This document shows, piece after piece, positions 33,938-43,052 of a DNA stretch of 64,000 bases. The position numbers and the translations under genes were made by a program. The notes under the pieces are model-generated. The model saw only the letters and a program-made list of their open reading frames with translations. It was not told the DNA's origin and searched no databases. Source of the stretch: Gordonia insulae (GTDB lineage: Bacteria; Actinomycetota; Actinomycetes; Mycobacteriales; Mycobacteriaceae); the NCBI RefSeq assembly GCF_003855095.1, contig NZ_CP033972.1:5704001-5768000 (forward strand). Direction: 5' to 3'. How positions within the stretch are numbered: the stretch's first letter is position 1; every line of letters begins with the position of its first letter.

Positions 33938-34548
33938 CCGGCTGAGGGCGGTCCACCGCGCCGCACGTCGCGCAACGTACGGCCGACGAAATCCAGTGCG
34001 GCGCGCTGCCACACCGAGATGTGGTCGAGCATGGCGTGGTCACCGTCGGGGATGGGCACGAACGTCGCGTCCACACCGCGGTCGCGCAGTTCACGCACCC
34101 CCTTCTCGGTCCGCCGGGGATAGGTGCGCTCGTCCGCGGTCCCGTGGATCGCGACGACCCGTACCCCGTCACGGATCGCCCGCCAATCCGCGTGTTGCCA
34201 CCACGGCGCGAGCGCGAGCAGTCCGGTCACCCGGGGGTCGGCGGCCAACAGCGCGCCCACGCGGCCGCCCATCGAATGTCCGATCAGCACGATCGGTACT
34301 CCCGGATGGGCGCCGGCGATCTCGTCGAGCGCGGCCCGGGCGTACGGCATCGGGCTGTCCTGTTCGCCGTTCCAGCCGTACACCCGATAACGCACCTGAC
34401 GCACCACCACCGACCGTCCGAAGCGCGCCCGGATCGACCAGGTGAAGGGATACATGCGCAGCGCCGAGGGTTGGCGGGGACTGAACGGCCGATAGCTGTG
34501 GTCGGTGCCGCCCGGCAGGACCAGGACGAGCGCTCGTACGGACTGCAT
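33868..34548 (-). CDS. Alpha/beta hydrolase
   Basis: This 226-residue alpha/beta hydrolase has the nucleophile elbow VLIGHSMGGRVGALLA near residues 85-100, an Asp candidate in AIHGTADERTYP, and the catalytic His in PDGDHAMLDH. The substrate is unknown. The ATG at 34548 begins MQSVRALVLVLPGG, the usual first strand, and has GGGAGG upstream; a farther start would add eleven residues. The last 23 codons (GQDETFAPADATTSSRCSVR) lie antisense to the end of fadD6 and look like a read-through extension. Confidence 0.82.
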   Translation of the reverse strand: MQSVRALVLVLPGGTDHSYRPFSPRQPSALRMYPFTWSIRARFGRSVVVRQVRYRVYGWNGEQDSPMPYARAALDEIAGAHPGVPIVLIGHSMGGRVGALLAADPRVTGLLALAPWWQHADWRAIRDGVRVVAIHGTADERTYPRRTEKGVRELRDRGVDATFVPIPDGDHAMLDHISVWQRAALDFVGRTLRDVRRGGPPSAGQDETFAPADATTSSRCSVRKTS

Positions 34549-34643
34549 CGAGGAACCCTCCCTAGGACCGTGCACTGCCACTCACAGTAGATGTTCGTTC
34601 GTTGTCCCCGTTCGGATCGGTCGCGCAGTGGCAGAATTGCGGC

Positions 34644-36284
34644 ATGGCACATCCGAGAGCAGGAACACCGGCGCTTCCCGAGGATCTCATCGATGTCGCA
34701 GCGGTCGAGCGCGCCTACTACGAGAAGGTGCCCGATCCGGAGGATCCGTTACAGCAGGTGCTGTTCGGCACCTCGGGCCATCGTGGGTCGAGTCTGGATT
34801 CGGCATTCAACGAGGCCCACATCCTCGCCACCACACAGGCCATCGTCGAATACCGAAAGTCGGCCGGCATCACCGGTCCGCTGTTCATCGGCTTCGATAC
34901 CCACGCGCTGTCGATCCCCGCGTGGCGCAGCGCGCTCGAGGTGCTCACCGCCAACGAGGTCGACGTCTACATCGCGGAGAACGAGAAGTTCACCCCGACC
35001 CCGGCGGTCAGCTTCGCGATCCTGCGGTTCAACCAGGCCAACCCCGGAGTACTCGCCGACGGCATCGTGGTGACCCCGTCGCACAATCCGCCCCGCGACG
35101 GCGGGTTCAAGTACAACCCGCCCAACGGCGGTCCGGCCGACACGAGCATCACCTCGGTGGTCGCCCGGCGCGCCAACGAACTGCTCGCCGGAAAACTCGC
35201 GGGGGTCAAGCGCATCCCGTTCGAACGGGCGCGCAGCAGCGAGTTCATCCACGACTACCCGTTCACCGCGACCTACGTGGACCACCTGCACGAGGTCGTC
35301 GACATGACGGCGATCCGCGACGCCGGCGTGCACATCGGCGCCGATCCCCTCGGTGGCGCATCTGTGGGCTACTGGGCGGAGATCGGGTTCCGGTACAACC
35401 TGCAGAACCTGACCGTGGTGAATCCGACGGTCGATCCGACGTTCCGGTTCATGACCCTCGACACCGACGGCAAGATCCGGATGGACTGCTCCTCACCTAA
35501 TGCGATGGCGTCGCTGATCTCCGCCCGCGACACCTACGACATCGCCACCGGCAACGACGCCGACTCCGACCGGCACGGCATCGTCACCCCCGACGGCGGG
35601 CTGATGAACCCGAACCACTATCTCGCCGTCGCCATCGACTACCTCTTCACCCACCGACCGGGATGGGGAGGCGATGCCGCGGTGGGCAAGACACTGGTCA
35701 GTTCCTCGTTGATCGACCGGGTTGTCGGGGGTATCGGGCGGCCGCTGGTCGAGGTGCCCGTCGGATTCAAATGGTTCGTCGACGGTCTGTTGAACGGGAG
35801 TATCGCGTTCGGTGGCGAGGAGAGTGCCGGAGCGTCCTTCCTGACCTTCGACGGTGCACCGTGGTCCACCGACAAGGACGGGATCATCATGGCGTTGCTC
35901 GCATCGGAGATCCTGGCGAAGACCGGTAAGACACCGTCGCAGCGATATCGCGAGCTGGCCGAACGATACGGCGAGAGTGCCTACGCGCGGATAGACGCGC
36001 CTGCGTCGCGGGCGCAGAAGGCGTTGTTGGCCAAGCTGTCCGCCGATCAGGTCACGGCGACCGAGCTGGCCGGTGAACCGATCACCGCGATCCTGACCGA
36101 GGCGCCCGGGAACGGTGCGCCGATCGGCGGCCTCAAGGTGACGACCGAGAACGCGTGGTTCGCGGCACGCCCCTCGGGCACCGAGGACGTGTACAAGATC
36201 TATGCCGAATCGTTCAACGGCGCCGATCACCTGGCGACAGTGCAGGCGCAGGCGCAGGAGTTGGTGGACTCGGTTCTGGTCTGA
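34644..36284 (+). CDS. pgm: Phosphoglucomutase (alpha-D-glucose phosphate-specific)
   Basis: This 546-residue enzyme interconverts glucose 1-phosphate and glucose 6-phosphate, feeding glycogen, trehalose and cell-wall precursor synthesis. The phosphoserine loop is [13 protein letters not shown] near residues 140-152. The metal loop is [13 protein letters not shown], the sugar-binding loop [11 protein letters not shown], and the phosphate-binding C-terminal [16 protein letters not shown]. The length is normal. The start is the ATG at 34644 beginning MAHPRAG. It stands alone between the hydrolase and the DsbA-like gene. Confidence 0.94.
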   Translation: MAHPRAGTPALPEDLIDVAAVERAYYEKVPDPEDPLQQVLFGTSGHRGSSLDSAFNEAHILATTQAIVEYRKSAGITGPLFIGFDTHALSIPAWRSALEVLTANEVDVYIAENEKFTPTPAVSFAILRFNQANPGVLADGIVVTPSHNPPRDGGFKYNPPNGGPADTSITSVVARRANELLAGKLAGVKRIPFERARSSEFIHDYPFTATYVDHLHEVVDMTAIRDAGVHIGADPLGGASVGYWAEIGFRYNLQNLTVVNPTVDPTFRFMTLDTDGKIRMDCSSPNAMASLISARDTYDIATGNDADSDRHGIVTPDGGLMNPNHYLAVAIDYLFTHRPGWGGDAAVGKTLVSSSLIDRVVGGIGRPLVEVPVGFKWFVDGLLNGSIAFGGEESAGASFLTFDGAPWSTDKDGIIMALLASEILAKTGKTPSQRYRELAERYGESAYARIDAPASRAQKALLAKLSADQVTATELAGEPITAILTEAPGNGAPIGGLKVTTENAWFAARPSGTEDVYKIYAESFNGADHLATVQAQAQELVDSVLV

Positions 36285-36373
36285 CCTGCACGCATGGTCT
36301 CAGGTTGCTCTCATCGGGGCGGCACTACAGTCGTGACCGTGAGTGGAGTCGTGCCCGAGAAGAAGGACATGCA

Positions 36374-37123
36374 GTGAGCGACAAGCGCAAGCCCACGCCG
36401 CCGAAGTCGGCGACGTCGAAATATCAGCCGAGCGCGACGTCGAGCCGGACCACCTACGTCCTCGCCGGGGCGGCGGTGATCATCGTCGCCGCACTGGTGA
36501 TCGGCGGGGTGATCTGGAATACCCAGCGCGACTCCGGCGGTGTGGACGACGCGGTGCTCAGCGAGAACGCGGCACTGATCATCGGTGCGCCGGCGGCGCC
36601 GCAGACCATCGACGTGTTCGAGGACTTCATGTGCCCGGTCTGCCGCGAGTTCGAGCAGCAGTCCGGCGCCTCGATCACCAAGGCGATCAACGACGGCACG
36701 CTCCGCGTTCGCTACCACATGCTGACCTTCCTCGACGAGCAGTCGTCGTCGGGCGACTACTCGTCGCGGGCCGCGGGTGCCGCGCAGTGCGTGGGTTCCG
36801 GGGAGGACAAAGAGGTGTTCCTCAAGTTCCATTCCGCCTTGTTCGCCGATCAGCCGTCGGAGGGCGGGAGCAGCGACCTGAGCAATGCCGATCTCGCCCG
36901 CATCGCCGGCGAGCAGGGCGCCTCGGACGCCACGCAGAAATGCATCGCCGACGGAGCGAAGGTCGACGAGGCGAAGCAGGCCGCCGAACAGTCGCAGACC
37001 CAGCTCGCGAAGGCCACCGGCGGCCAGGTCGGGACCCCGACCGTGCTGTCGGGTGGGCAGCCCGTCGACGGCATCATGTCGGGCACCGGGTGGCTCGATC
37101 AGTTGCTGGCCGACAAGGGCTGA
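36374..37123 (+). CDS. DsbA-family thioredoxin-fold protein, membrane anchored
   Basis: This 249-residue protein has a basic cytoplasmic N-terminus, one signal-anchor helix near residues 27-50 (TYVLAGAAVIIVAALVIGGV), and an extracytoplasmic thioredoxin-fold domain. The active site is FEDFMCPVCREFE, a CxxC motif as in DsbA-like oxidoreductases. A further cysteine pair (QCVGS, KCIADG) and a cis-Pro candidate in VGTPTVL are present. It probably forms or shuffles disulfides in exported proteins. The start is a GTG with AAGGA upstream. Confidence 0.88.
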   Translation: MSDKRKPTPPKSATSKYQPSATSSRTTYVLAGAAVIIVAALVIGGVIWNTQRDSGGVDDAVLSENAALIIGAPAAPQTIDVFEDFMCPVCREFEQQSGASITKAINDGTLRVRYHMLTFLDEQSSSGDYSSRAAGAAQCVGSGEDKEVFLKFHSALFADQPSEGGSSDLSNADLARIAGEQGASDATQKCIADGAKVDEAKQAAEQSQTQLAKATGGQVGTPTVLSGGQPVDGIMSGTGWLDQLLADKG

Positions 37124-37174
37124 TCCGACGGGCCCGGGCCACGCCGGTCAGGTCTCCTGGCAGGTCCAGGGGAT

Positions 37175-37204
37175 TTGGCCGGACTCCCGACGATGGTGTA
37201 GTTT
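37175..37204 (+). promoter_or_regulatory. Promoter of tRNA-Ala
   Basis: TTGGCC at 37175-37180 and TAGTTT at 37199-37204 are separated by 18 bases and lie about 37 bases before the tRNA, which is right for a short 5' leader. Confidence 0.45.
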
Positions 37205-37240
37205 CGCCTTTGCCCTTGAAACGGGCGGACAACCGAATAC

Positions 37241-37313
37241 GGGGCTATGGCGCAGCTGGTAGCGCACCACACTGGCAGTGTGGGGGTCAGGGGTTCGAGT
37301 CCCCTTAGCTCCA
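37241..37313 (+). tRNA. tRNA-Ala(GGC)
   Basis: The 73 bases fold as a tRNA: acceptor GGGGCTA pairs with TAGCTCC, the D arm is GCGCAGCTGGTAGCGC, the anticodon arm is CCACA-CTGGCAG-TGTGG with anticodon GGC (codon GCC), and the T arm is AGGGG-TTCGAGT-CCCCT. The discriminator base is A. CCA is not encoded. A hairpin terminator follows. Confidence 0.96.
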
Positions 37314-37318
37314 CCCGT

Positions 37319-37352
37319 GAAACCCGCTCTGACGTCGGTCGGAGCGGGTTTC
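37319..37352 (+). terminator. Hairpin terminator of tRNA-Ala
   Basis: GAAACCCGCTC (37319-37329) pairs perfectly with GAGCGGGTTTC (37342-37352) across a 12-base loop, six bases after the tRNA. GTGCTTTCG follows. Confidence 0.75.
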
Positions 37353-37439
37353 GTGCTTTCGAGGCGGAGTTCCGGCCGGTCCGATCGTCCTGACCCTGTC
37401 CGACGGCTGCCGCCCGCGGGGATCGAGCGGCGACTACTG

Positions 37440-38228
37440 CTACTTGAATGGGTTGAGGGTGCGGCCCAGGTGGTACTGGATACGTTGCGGGACTGGTCGT
37501 ATGGCAGCGGCGGTGACCTTGTTGAGGGTGCCGGGTATGCAGACGGGCTTGCCGTGGGTAACGGCGGCCCATCCCTCCCGGACGACGGCTTCAGGCTGTT
37601 GCCACATGAAGCTCGGCAGCCGGTCGGCGGCCTCGCGGGTGCCCATCACGTCGTGGAACTCGCTGTGGGTGAAGCCGGGGCAGAGGGCGGTGACGTGGAT
37701 GCCGTGGGGTTTGAGCTCCATGTCGACAGATTGGGACATGTTCAGCACGTAGGCCTTGATGCCGGTGTACAGCAGCCCTTCACCTGGCGGGGACAGCGCG
37801 GCCAGTGAGGACAGGTTGATGATGCGTCCCCAGCCGCGTTGCTTCATGCCGGGGGCCACTCGGTGGATCAGTTCGGTCACGGCGGTGACCATCAGTTGGA
37901 GTTCTCCGGCGACCGAGTCCCATGGGGTGTCGGAGAACTTGGCGCCGCCCGAGAGTCCAGCGTTGTTGATGAGCACATCGATGGGCAGACCCAAGTCGGT
38001 TGCGCGGGCGACGATCGCGGCGGGGGCAGCGGGGTCGGTGAGGTCGGCCGTGACCACCTCGGCGCGCACGCCGTGCTCGTCGTGGATCCGGGTCGCGAGT
38101 TCGTCGAGGCGTTCGGTGCGACGGGCGACGAGCAGCACGTCGTAGCCTTCAGCGGCGAGGTGGCGGGCGAAGGCCGCACCGATGCCGGCGGATGCGCCGG
38201 TGATCAAGGTGGCTCGAGTGGTGGCCAT
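37440..38228 (-). CDS. Short-chain dehydrogenase/reductase
   Basis: This 262-residue NAD(P)-dependent SDR has the cofactor motif TLITGASAGIGAAFARHL at residues 7-24, the NNAG loop (LINNAGLSGG), the catalytic Ser in IINLSSLAAL, and the catalytic YTGIKAYVL (YxxxK). The TGASAGIG and ARRTERL pattern favours NADP. The substrate is unknown. A VOC gene lies 18 bases upstream on the same strand, so the two are probably cotranscribed. Confidence 0.88.
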   Translation of the reverse strand: MATTRATLITGASAGIGAAFARHLAAEGYDVLLVARRTERLDELATRIHDEHGVRAEVVTADLTDPAAPAAIVARATDLGLPIDVLINNAGLSGGAKFSDTPWDSVAGELQLMVTAVTELIHRVAPGMKQRGWGRIINLSSLAALSPPGEGLLYTGIKAYVLNMSQSVDMELKPHGIHVTALCPGFTHSEFHDVMGTREAADRLPSFMWQQPEAVVREGWAAVTHGKPVCIPGTLNKVTAAAIRPVPQRIQYHLGRTLNPFK

Positions 38229-38245
38229 GGCTGGGTGTCCGGAGC

Positions 38246-38683
38246 TCAGCTCTTCTTCAGCTCTTCGGCGAGCATCACGATGATGCCGCTGGGACCTCGC
38301 AGATACGTGAGCTTGTAGACGTCCTGGTAGGTCGCCACGCCGCGCAGCGGATGGCATCCGTGCCTGGCGGCGGTCTCGAGGGCTTGGTCGATGTCGTCGA
38401 CGGAGAAGGCGACCCGGTGCATACCGATCTCGTTGGGACGCGTCGGTTCGGTCTCGATCGCCTCGGGATGGATGTACTCGAAGAGCTCGAGGCGGCCGTG
38501 GCCGTCCGGCGTCTGGAGCATCGCGATCTTGGCATGGTTGCCGTCGAGACCGACGGCGGTATCGGTCCACTCGCCACTGACCGTGTCGCGGCCGAGGACG
38601 GTGAGTCCGAGGTCGGTGAAGAAGGCGATCGTCGCTTCGAGGTCTCGGACGGCGATGCCGACGTTCTCGAGTTTGATGGGCAT
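38246..38683 (-). CDS. VOC family (glyoxalase-like) protein
   Basis: This 145-residue protein has two VOC modules: KLENVGIAVRDLEATIAFF at the N-terminus and GMHRVAFSVDDIDQALETA near residue 85. RLELFEYIHPEA ends the first module with a Glu metal-ligand candidate. It resembles the glyoxalase/dioxygenase-type proteins that act on small reactive carbonyl or aromatic compounds. The ATG at 38683 starts MPIKLENVG and is favoured over one at 38692 because a TAGCGT hexamer ends seven bases upstream. Confidence 0.85.
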   Translation of the reverse strand: MPIKLENVGIAVRDLEATIAFFTDLGLTVLGRDTVSGEWTDTAVGLDGNHAKIAMLQTPDGHGRLELFEYIHPEAIETEPTRPNEIGMHRVAFSVDDIDQALETAARHGCHPLRGVATYQDVYKLTYLRGPSGIIVMLAEELKKS

Positions 38684-38690
38684 GCGTTGC

Positions 38691-38696
38691 ACGCTA
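38691..38696 (-). promoter_or_regulatory. -10 hexamer TAGCGT, leaderless start of VOC gene
   Basis: TAGCGT on the minus strand ends seven bases before the ATG at 38683 and helps decide between two possible starts. Confidence 0.5.
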
Positions 38697-38747
38697 CCGG
38701 GCCCGGGTCCTCGCGATCGGGGATCTCGAACGTCGCATCCGGAGCCG

Positions 38748-39350
38748 TCAGGCGCGCTTGATCGTCACCCCGGACATCGCCGAGATCGAACCGGTCACGT
38801 TGATCACCGCCCCACCTGGGCGGGTGGGAGGACCACCCTTGTCCTTGATGCTCGACCACCCGGTCTTGGTGAGTGCGGCGTACCGGATCTCGTGGTCCGG
38901 ACCGAGCCGGAGTTTGACCGTGCTCGTCGACACCTGGAGCGCGAGATCGATCACCGGGCCGGGCAGGGTCGCATTCGTGAAGTCGAGATCGACGGTACCC
39001 ATCGAACCCGTGACGAGGATGTTCGCGGGTACCTGCCAGATCCCCTTCCGACGCAACGTTTCCCAGTCCACTGTGAACTCCGCGACCGGTGCGACCGATG
39101 GGACGCCGGAGGCGGGCTCGGCTCCGTAGCCCACCTGGCTGTCGGGGAAGAGGTGGGTGGCAACCGGCAGATGTTCGAGCACCGCACGCAGGTCGGCCCG
39201 GGTCTTGGCGGTGTAGATCAACTGCGAACGATCGTCGAACTCGGCGATCTCCAGGTATCCACCGGACAGGGCGTCGTTGAGGAGGGTGATCGCCCGTTCG
39301 CGTTCCGGGTTGCCGACCCTGAGGTGGTCGTCGGAATGATCCTCGGCCAT
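38748..39350 (-). CDS. DUF1707 domain protein
   Basis: This 200-residue protein begins with a DUF1707 domain: LRVGNPERERAITLLNDALSGGYLEIAEFDDRSQ-type sequence at about residues 10-43, common in actinobacteria. The rest has beta-rich repeats (ILVTGSMGTVDLDF, VINVTGSISAM) reminiscent of the DUF2154/LiaF-type C-terminal beta-helix that often follows DUF1707. No membrane helix is present. The role is unknown; related architectures are linked to envelope-stress sensing. A TAGTGT hexamer precedes the ATG by six bases. Confidence 0.82.
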   Translation of the reverse strand: MAEDHSDDHLRVGNPERERAITLLNDALSGGYLEIAEFDDRSQLIYTAKTRADLRAVLEHLPVATHLFPDSQVGYGAEPASGVPSVAPVAEFTVDWETLRRKGIWQVPANILVTGSMGTVDLDFTNATLPGPVIDLALQVSTSTVKLRLGPDHEIRYAALTKTGWSSIKDKGGPPTRPGGAVINVTGSISAMSGVTIKRA

Positions 39351-39356
39351 GTCGCC

Positions 39357-39362
39357 ACACTA
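39357..39362 (-). promoter_or_regulatory. -10 hexamer TAGTGT, leaderless start of DUF1707 gene
   Basis: TAGTGT on the minus strand ends six bases before the ATG at 39350, just past the end of the patatin gene. Confidence 0.5.
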
Positions 39363-39391
39363 TGGGATCGCGTCGTGAGGCGTCCGCACGG

Positions 39392-42019
39392 TCAGGCGTC
39401 GGCGCTCCCGAAGCATCGCCGCAGCCAGTCACTCGACGCGGACGGGATCTTCGTCAGACCGCGCTCCGATCGGTACACCGCGGACATGGTCTCCATGGCG
39501 CGGGCACCGACCGCGGCGTCCCCGGTCGTCTCCGCGAGGAGTCGGATGATGAGGTCCGCGCCGTCGAGCCGGCCGTAGAGGTAGTCGCTCTGGCGGTAGC
39601 CGGGTGCGAGGAACGCGCGGAAGTGCGCGAGCGCGTTGCCGTACAGCGGTGGGCGTCCGTCGACGTCCTTCGACAGGGTGGTCGCCTCGAGGGGACTGAA
39701 CTGACTCACCGCGATGGGGGAGAACTGAGGGATCTTCGACAGCGCCATGACCGGAAAGAGGATCGCGTCCCACTTCGGGAAGCCGAGATAGCGCGATGCG
39801 AGAAGCCGGAAATCGTCATCGGTCCAGCCCCGGCCGGGACGTGGCACACCGTCGATGTGTGTTCCCTCCGACATCGCCGTGTGGACCGTCGAGGCGAAGG
39901 TGGTCCAGATGAGATTGTTGTCATCCCCGAGGTGCTCGGCGAGCGCGCGTGAATAGTTCTCGAAGAATGTGGTGATCTGACCGCTGAGCGATTCCGGCAT
40001 CACGCTGCCCGGCAGGTACGCACGCAGCGCGGCCACGAAGTCGGTGTCGTATATCGCGTCGACGACGTTCTCGGGCGCCCGCTGGGTCCGACTCAATTCC
40101 TGCCAGACAACCGCTTTGAGGCCGTCGACGTCGATCCGATCCGGACCGCCATGCGCATACAGCTCGTTGATCCCGGCGATGATGAACAGGAAGCGGCGTT
40201 CTCGATAGGGGGTGTCGGTCCCCTTGAGGAAGGTGTCCGCCAGCTCGGCGCCCCCGTCCTTCCACGCGGGCAGCGTGCGGACATGTCGCGACAGCGCCGA
40301 CCGAATACCGGCGGCCTCGGATGAATCCGGTGGGAGCTGCTCGGTACGGATGATTGCTGTCGCGACGCGGTCCGCGATCGCGACCGCCTTCAATCGTTGA
40401 TACGTCTTCCACGTCGGTTTGAGTGTGGACTCCGCCTCGGCATAGAAGTCGTCGGCGATTCCTTTCGCACTCTCGAGCACGAGGAGTTGCTGGAGAAAGG
40501 TGGTGGTCTCCGGAATCGTCAGCTTTTTATCGGCGCCGAGGGCGCTCCGCAGTTCGGCGACCTGCCTCTGCGCGTCGATGGCGACCCGTTTCTGGATCTC
40601 GGCCTCGATGTCACCTTTCTGCAGCGTCGCGATATCGCCGATCTCGTCGATCCGCGCGTTCATGTCCCGGAGCCGCAGCAGGTCCTTCAGAAACGAATGA
40701 CTTGTCAGGGGGCCTTTGATACCCATGAGATCGTCAACAAAACTGCCGGCTCCCCGGGAATAGCTCCTGACGGCCTCGCTCAACGACTTCTTCGGATCGG
40801 GTTCGATGTAGACCAGTCGCCGGATCACCTCGTGATGCGCCTCTTCACGCGAGATGGCATCGATCACGAGATCGAATGGTGCGTTGTTCAGCAGTCCACC
40901 GTCGATGTAGAGGCTTTCCCCATTCTGGTCCCCCTTCTCGTCCTCTGTGTGCCCTCGGCGCCAGAACGCGATCCGTGACCATCGGCGGTGGGGCGCGTCC
41001 GTGCGCGTCACCGCCGTGTTCTGCGGCCCCTGAAAGCGGAACATCTTCCCGAAGTCGGCGTCCTTCACTGTGATCGCGTTCCTGACCTCGGTGAGGAAGC
41101 GGCTGAGCGAGACCGGTTGGAACGCCGCGGGAAACGCGGAGGTCGCGCGGGCCGCGAATGCGAGCAGGGGCGTGGCGGTCTCATCGAACGGCAGCACGCT
41201 GCGTGGGTCGTCGGTGTGGCCGCTGCGGAACTCCATCACCTGCGCGTAGGAATGGTCGCGCTGGGCCAGCCCACCGGCGCCGGACGGCACCACGACCTCG
41301 AACCCGGCCTGATCGGTCGTCGTGACGAACAGTTGGAGTCGGCGCCCCCAGGGGATGAGTGACGTGGGCTCGTCGCCGGGCACCGTCGGCGACCCCGCAT
41401 CCATCTTCTGCAGGGCGTCCAGCAGATTCTTCGACATCACGTCGGACCGCAACAGCGACGTCGCACGCCATGCCGAGGCGGCGGCCCACACCACCGCGAG
41501 TCCGGCCTGCACCTTCAGACCGGCAATTGCCGGTGCACGCAACAGTTTTCGCAGATCGCCTTCGTTGATCCACAGATCACGAAGAGCATCCTGCGGTGCA
41601 TTGATCGCGATCGCCTTGGCCAGGACGACTCCGTTGATCCCGCCCGCCGACGTCCCGCCGATGATGTCGATGTTCACCGCCAACGGGTGTCCGCGATCTT
41701 CCAGATCCGCCAAGACATCGAAATAGACCGCTTCGGTGTCGTATTTGGGGGCCGGTGTGTTCGTCCCCGGGACGAGAAATGGATTCGTCCGGTTACCGCT
41801 CTGGCGCGCGCTGTCGAACTTCCGCGACGCCACGATCAGTTTGTGTAGTTCCTTGGTCACGCCGTGCATGTAGACGGCAAGTGACACACCTCCGTAGCAG
41901 ACGAGGGCGAGGCGGAGTTCGGCCAGTTCGGGTTTCGGCTCAGACTTCTCAGACTTCTCAGACTTCTCAGTCGGCTCAGAGGGCTCAGTCGGCTCAGACG
42001 GCGAATCGGATTCGGGCAT
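39392..42019 (-). CDS. Patatin-like phospholipase domain protein (DUF3376-type)
   Basis: This 875-residue protein has an N-terminal low-complexity stretch of Ser-Glu-Pro/Lys repeats (residues 2-30), then a patatin domain. LRLALVCYGGVSLAVYMHGV gives the oxyanion region, IIGGTSAGGINGVVLA holds the catalytic Ser (GxSxG) near residue 100, and LYIDGGLLNNAPFDLVIDAI holds the catalytic Asp (DGG). The long C-terminal half contains the DUF3376-type region of actinobacterial patatin-like proteins. It probably hydrolyses lipids or acyl chains. It has no signal peptide. A CGGAG site lies nine bases before the ATG. Confidence 0.87.
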   Translation of the reverse strand: MPESDSPSEPTEPSEPTEKSEKSEKSEPKPELAELRLALVCYGGVSLAVYMHGVTKELHKLIVASRKFDSARQSGNRTNPFLVPGTNTPAPKYDTEAVYFDVLADLEDRGHPLAVNIDIIGGTSAGGINGVVLAKAIAINAPQDALRDLWINEGDLRKLLRAPAIAGLKVQAGLAVVWAAASAWRATSLLRSDVMSKNLLDALQKMDAGSPTVPGDEPTSLIPWGRRLQLFVTTTDQAGFEVVVPSGAGGLAQRDHSYAQVMEFRSGHTDDPRSVLPFDETATPLLAFAARATSAFPAAFQPVSLSRFLTEVRNAITVKDADFGKMFRFQGPQNTAVTRTDAPHRRWSRIAFWRRGHTEDEKGDQNGESLYIDGGLLNNAPFDLVIDAISREEAHHEVIRRLVYIEPDPKKSLSEAVRSYSRGAGSFVDDLMGIKGPLTSHSFLKDLLRLRDMNARIDEIGDIATLQKGDIEAEIQKRVAIDAQRQVAELRSALGADKKLTIPETTTFLQQLLVLESAKGIADDFYAEAESTLKPTWKTYQRLKAVAIADRVATAIIRTEQLPPDSSEAAGIRSALSRHVRTLPAWKDGGAELADTFLKGTDTPYRERRFLFIIAGINELYAHGGPDRIDVDGLKAVVWQELSRTQRAPENVVDAIYDTDFVAALRAYLPGSVMPESLSGQITTFFENYSRALAEHLGDDNNLIWTTFASTVHTAMSEGTHIDGVPRPGRGWTDDDFRLLASRYLGFPKWDAILFPVMALSKIPQFSPIAVSQFSPLEATTLSKDVDGRPPLYGNALAHFRAFLAPGYRQSDYLYGRLDGADLIIRLLAETTGDAAVGARAMETMSAVYRSERGLTKIPSASSDWLRRCFGSADA
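41940..42010 (-). repeat. 9-bp coding repeats at the N-terminus of the patatin-like protein
   Basis: TCAGACTTC occurs three times in tandem near 41940-41966, and related GGCTCAG units follow to about 42000. They encode SEK/SEPTEP repeats. The run could change in length by slippage without breaking the frame. Confidence 0.7.
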
Positions 42020-42168
42020 GAGCGCGGCTCCGGTCTGTGGGGCGAAAGGTCGGCGACATGGTGCGGTGACATGGTGCGACGACTTCGATTCTGCGCGCTT
42101 TGGGAATGGGCGGGGAGCACAATGCGCCTCATTCATCCGTCGAAATGACCAGTCGACGCAGGGACCGA

Positions 42169-42903
42169 TCAGACGATCGCGGCGGCGACGGCATCCGGCC
42201 GGCTGAGCGCGGCGAGATGACCGCCGGGAATCAGCGACGCCGACAGGCCCAGGCGATCCAGGGCGAGCTGTTGCTGGAAATCGGCGGGGAACAACCGGTC
42301 GTCGCGTCCGACGACCACGGTGACGGGGGCGGGCCAGACGTCGAACGGGGTAGCACAGCCCATGATCTCGTCCGATTGTTCGGGCTCGCCCTGGTTCATC
42401 GCCTCCGCGACAACAGACTCGGGGACGTCGTGAAAGAACTCTTCCATCTCGTCGATGTCGTCGCCGAGCACCCGGCCGTCGGCCGCGGCACGGGCGACCC
42501 TGGCCGGTCCGGCGCCACTGGTGGTGAACCAATGGCCGGGCGTCTCGTGGGGGAGTGGGATCATCGCATTCAGCAGCACGATCCGTGCGGCGTGAACTCG
42601 GTGTGCCAGCACCGGTGCGGTGAAGCCGCCCAACGACTGCCCGACCACCACGAGGTCACCGGCCCCGGAAACGTCGACCCCGGAAACGTCGAGCCCGGAA
42701 ACGTCGACCCCCGAAACGTCGACCCCGGAATCCTGCATCTGCGCCACGCAGGAATCGGTGTAGGTGTGAAAGTCCGCAGTCGGGTCACCCGAGGGCAATT
42801 CGAGCGCGACGGCTTGATGGCCACGATCGCTCAGTTCCGCGACGACCCGATGCCAGTACCATGCGCTGCCTCCGGCGCCGGGAATGAGCGCGAATGTCGC
42901 CAT
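42169..42903 (-). CDS. Alpha/beta hydrolase with internal pentapeptide repeat
   Basis: This 244-residue alpha/beta hydrolase begins MATFALIPGAGGSAWYWHRV with the oxyanion loop. The nucleophile elbow is LVVVGQSLGGFTAPVLAHR, and the catalytic His is in SLIPGGHLAALSRPD near the end. It resembles small esterases of the salicylate/methyl-ketone-type group. Between helix and elbow (about residues 59-80) it has four tandem V/LDVSG pentapeptides encoded by a 15-bp repeat. The ATG at 42903 is supported by TACCAT six bases upstream. Confidence 0.83.
   Translation of the reverse strand: MATFALIPGAGGSAWYWHRVVAELSDRGHQAVALELPSGDPTADFHTYTDSCVAQMQDSGVDVSGVDVSGLDVSGVDVSGAGDLVVVGQSLGGFTAPVLAHRVHAARIVLLNAMIPLPHETPGHWFTTSGAGPARVARAAADGRVLGDDIDEMEEFFHDVPESVVAEAMNQGEPEQSDEIMGCATPFDVWPAPVTVVVGRDDRLFPADFQQQLALDRLGLSASLIPGGHLAALSRPDAVAAAIV
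42664..42730 (-). repeat. 15-bp tandem repeat encoding VDVSG units
   Basis: A 15-base unit (CCCGGAAACGTCGAC on the plus strand) occurs about four and a half times with single-base changes. It encodes GVDVSG/GLDVSG units inside the hydrolase. Confidence 0.85.
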
Positions 42904-42909
42904 GGGGCC

Positions 42910-42915
42910 ATGGTA
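42910..42915 (-). promoter_or_regulatory. -10 hexamer TACCAT, leaderless start of hydrolase
   Basis: TACCAT on the minus strand ends six bases before the ATG at 42903. Confidence 0.5.
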
Positions 42916-42974
42916 GGCGGCTCCGGCCCGCTCCGAGCGCGATCGGTTCGGTCGGTCGGGCACACGGAACACGA

Positions 42975-43007
42975 AAGGACCCGGACGCCGCAGCGGTCCG
43001 GGTCCTT
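42975..43007 (-). terminator. 12-bp hairpin terminator downstream of lsr2
   Basis: AAGGACCCGGAC (42975-42986) pairs perfectly with GTCCGGGTCCTT (42996-43007) across a 9-base loop. Read from lsr2, the stem ends in CCTTTCGTGTT, which supplies a short U-rich tail. Confidence 0.8.
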
Positions 43008-43052
43008 GTTCAGTGTGCCCGAATGTCGATGAACGACAGTCGAATCAGGTTC

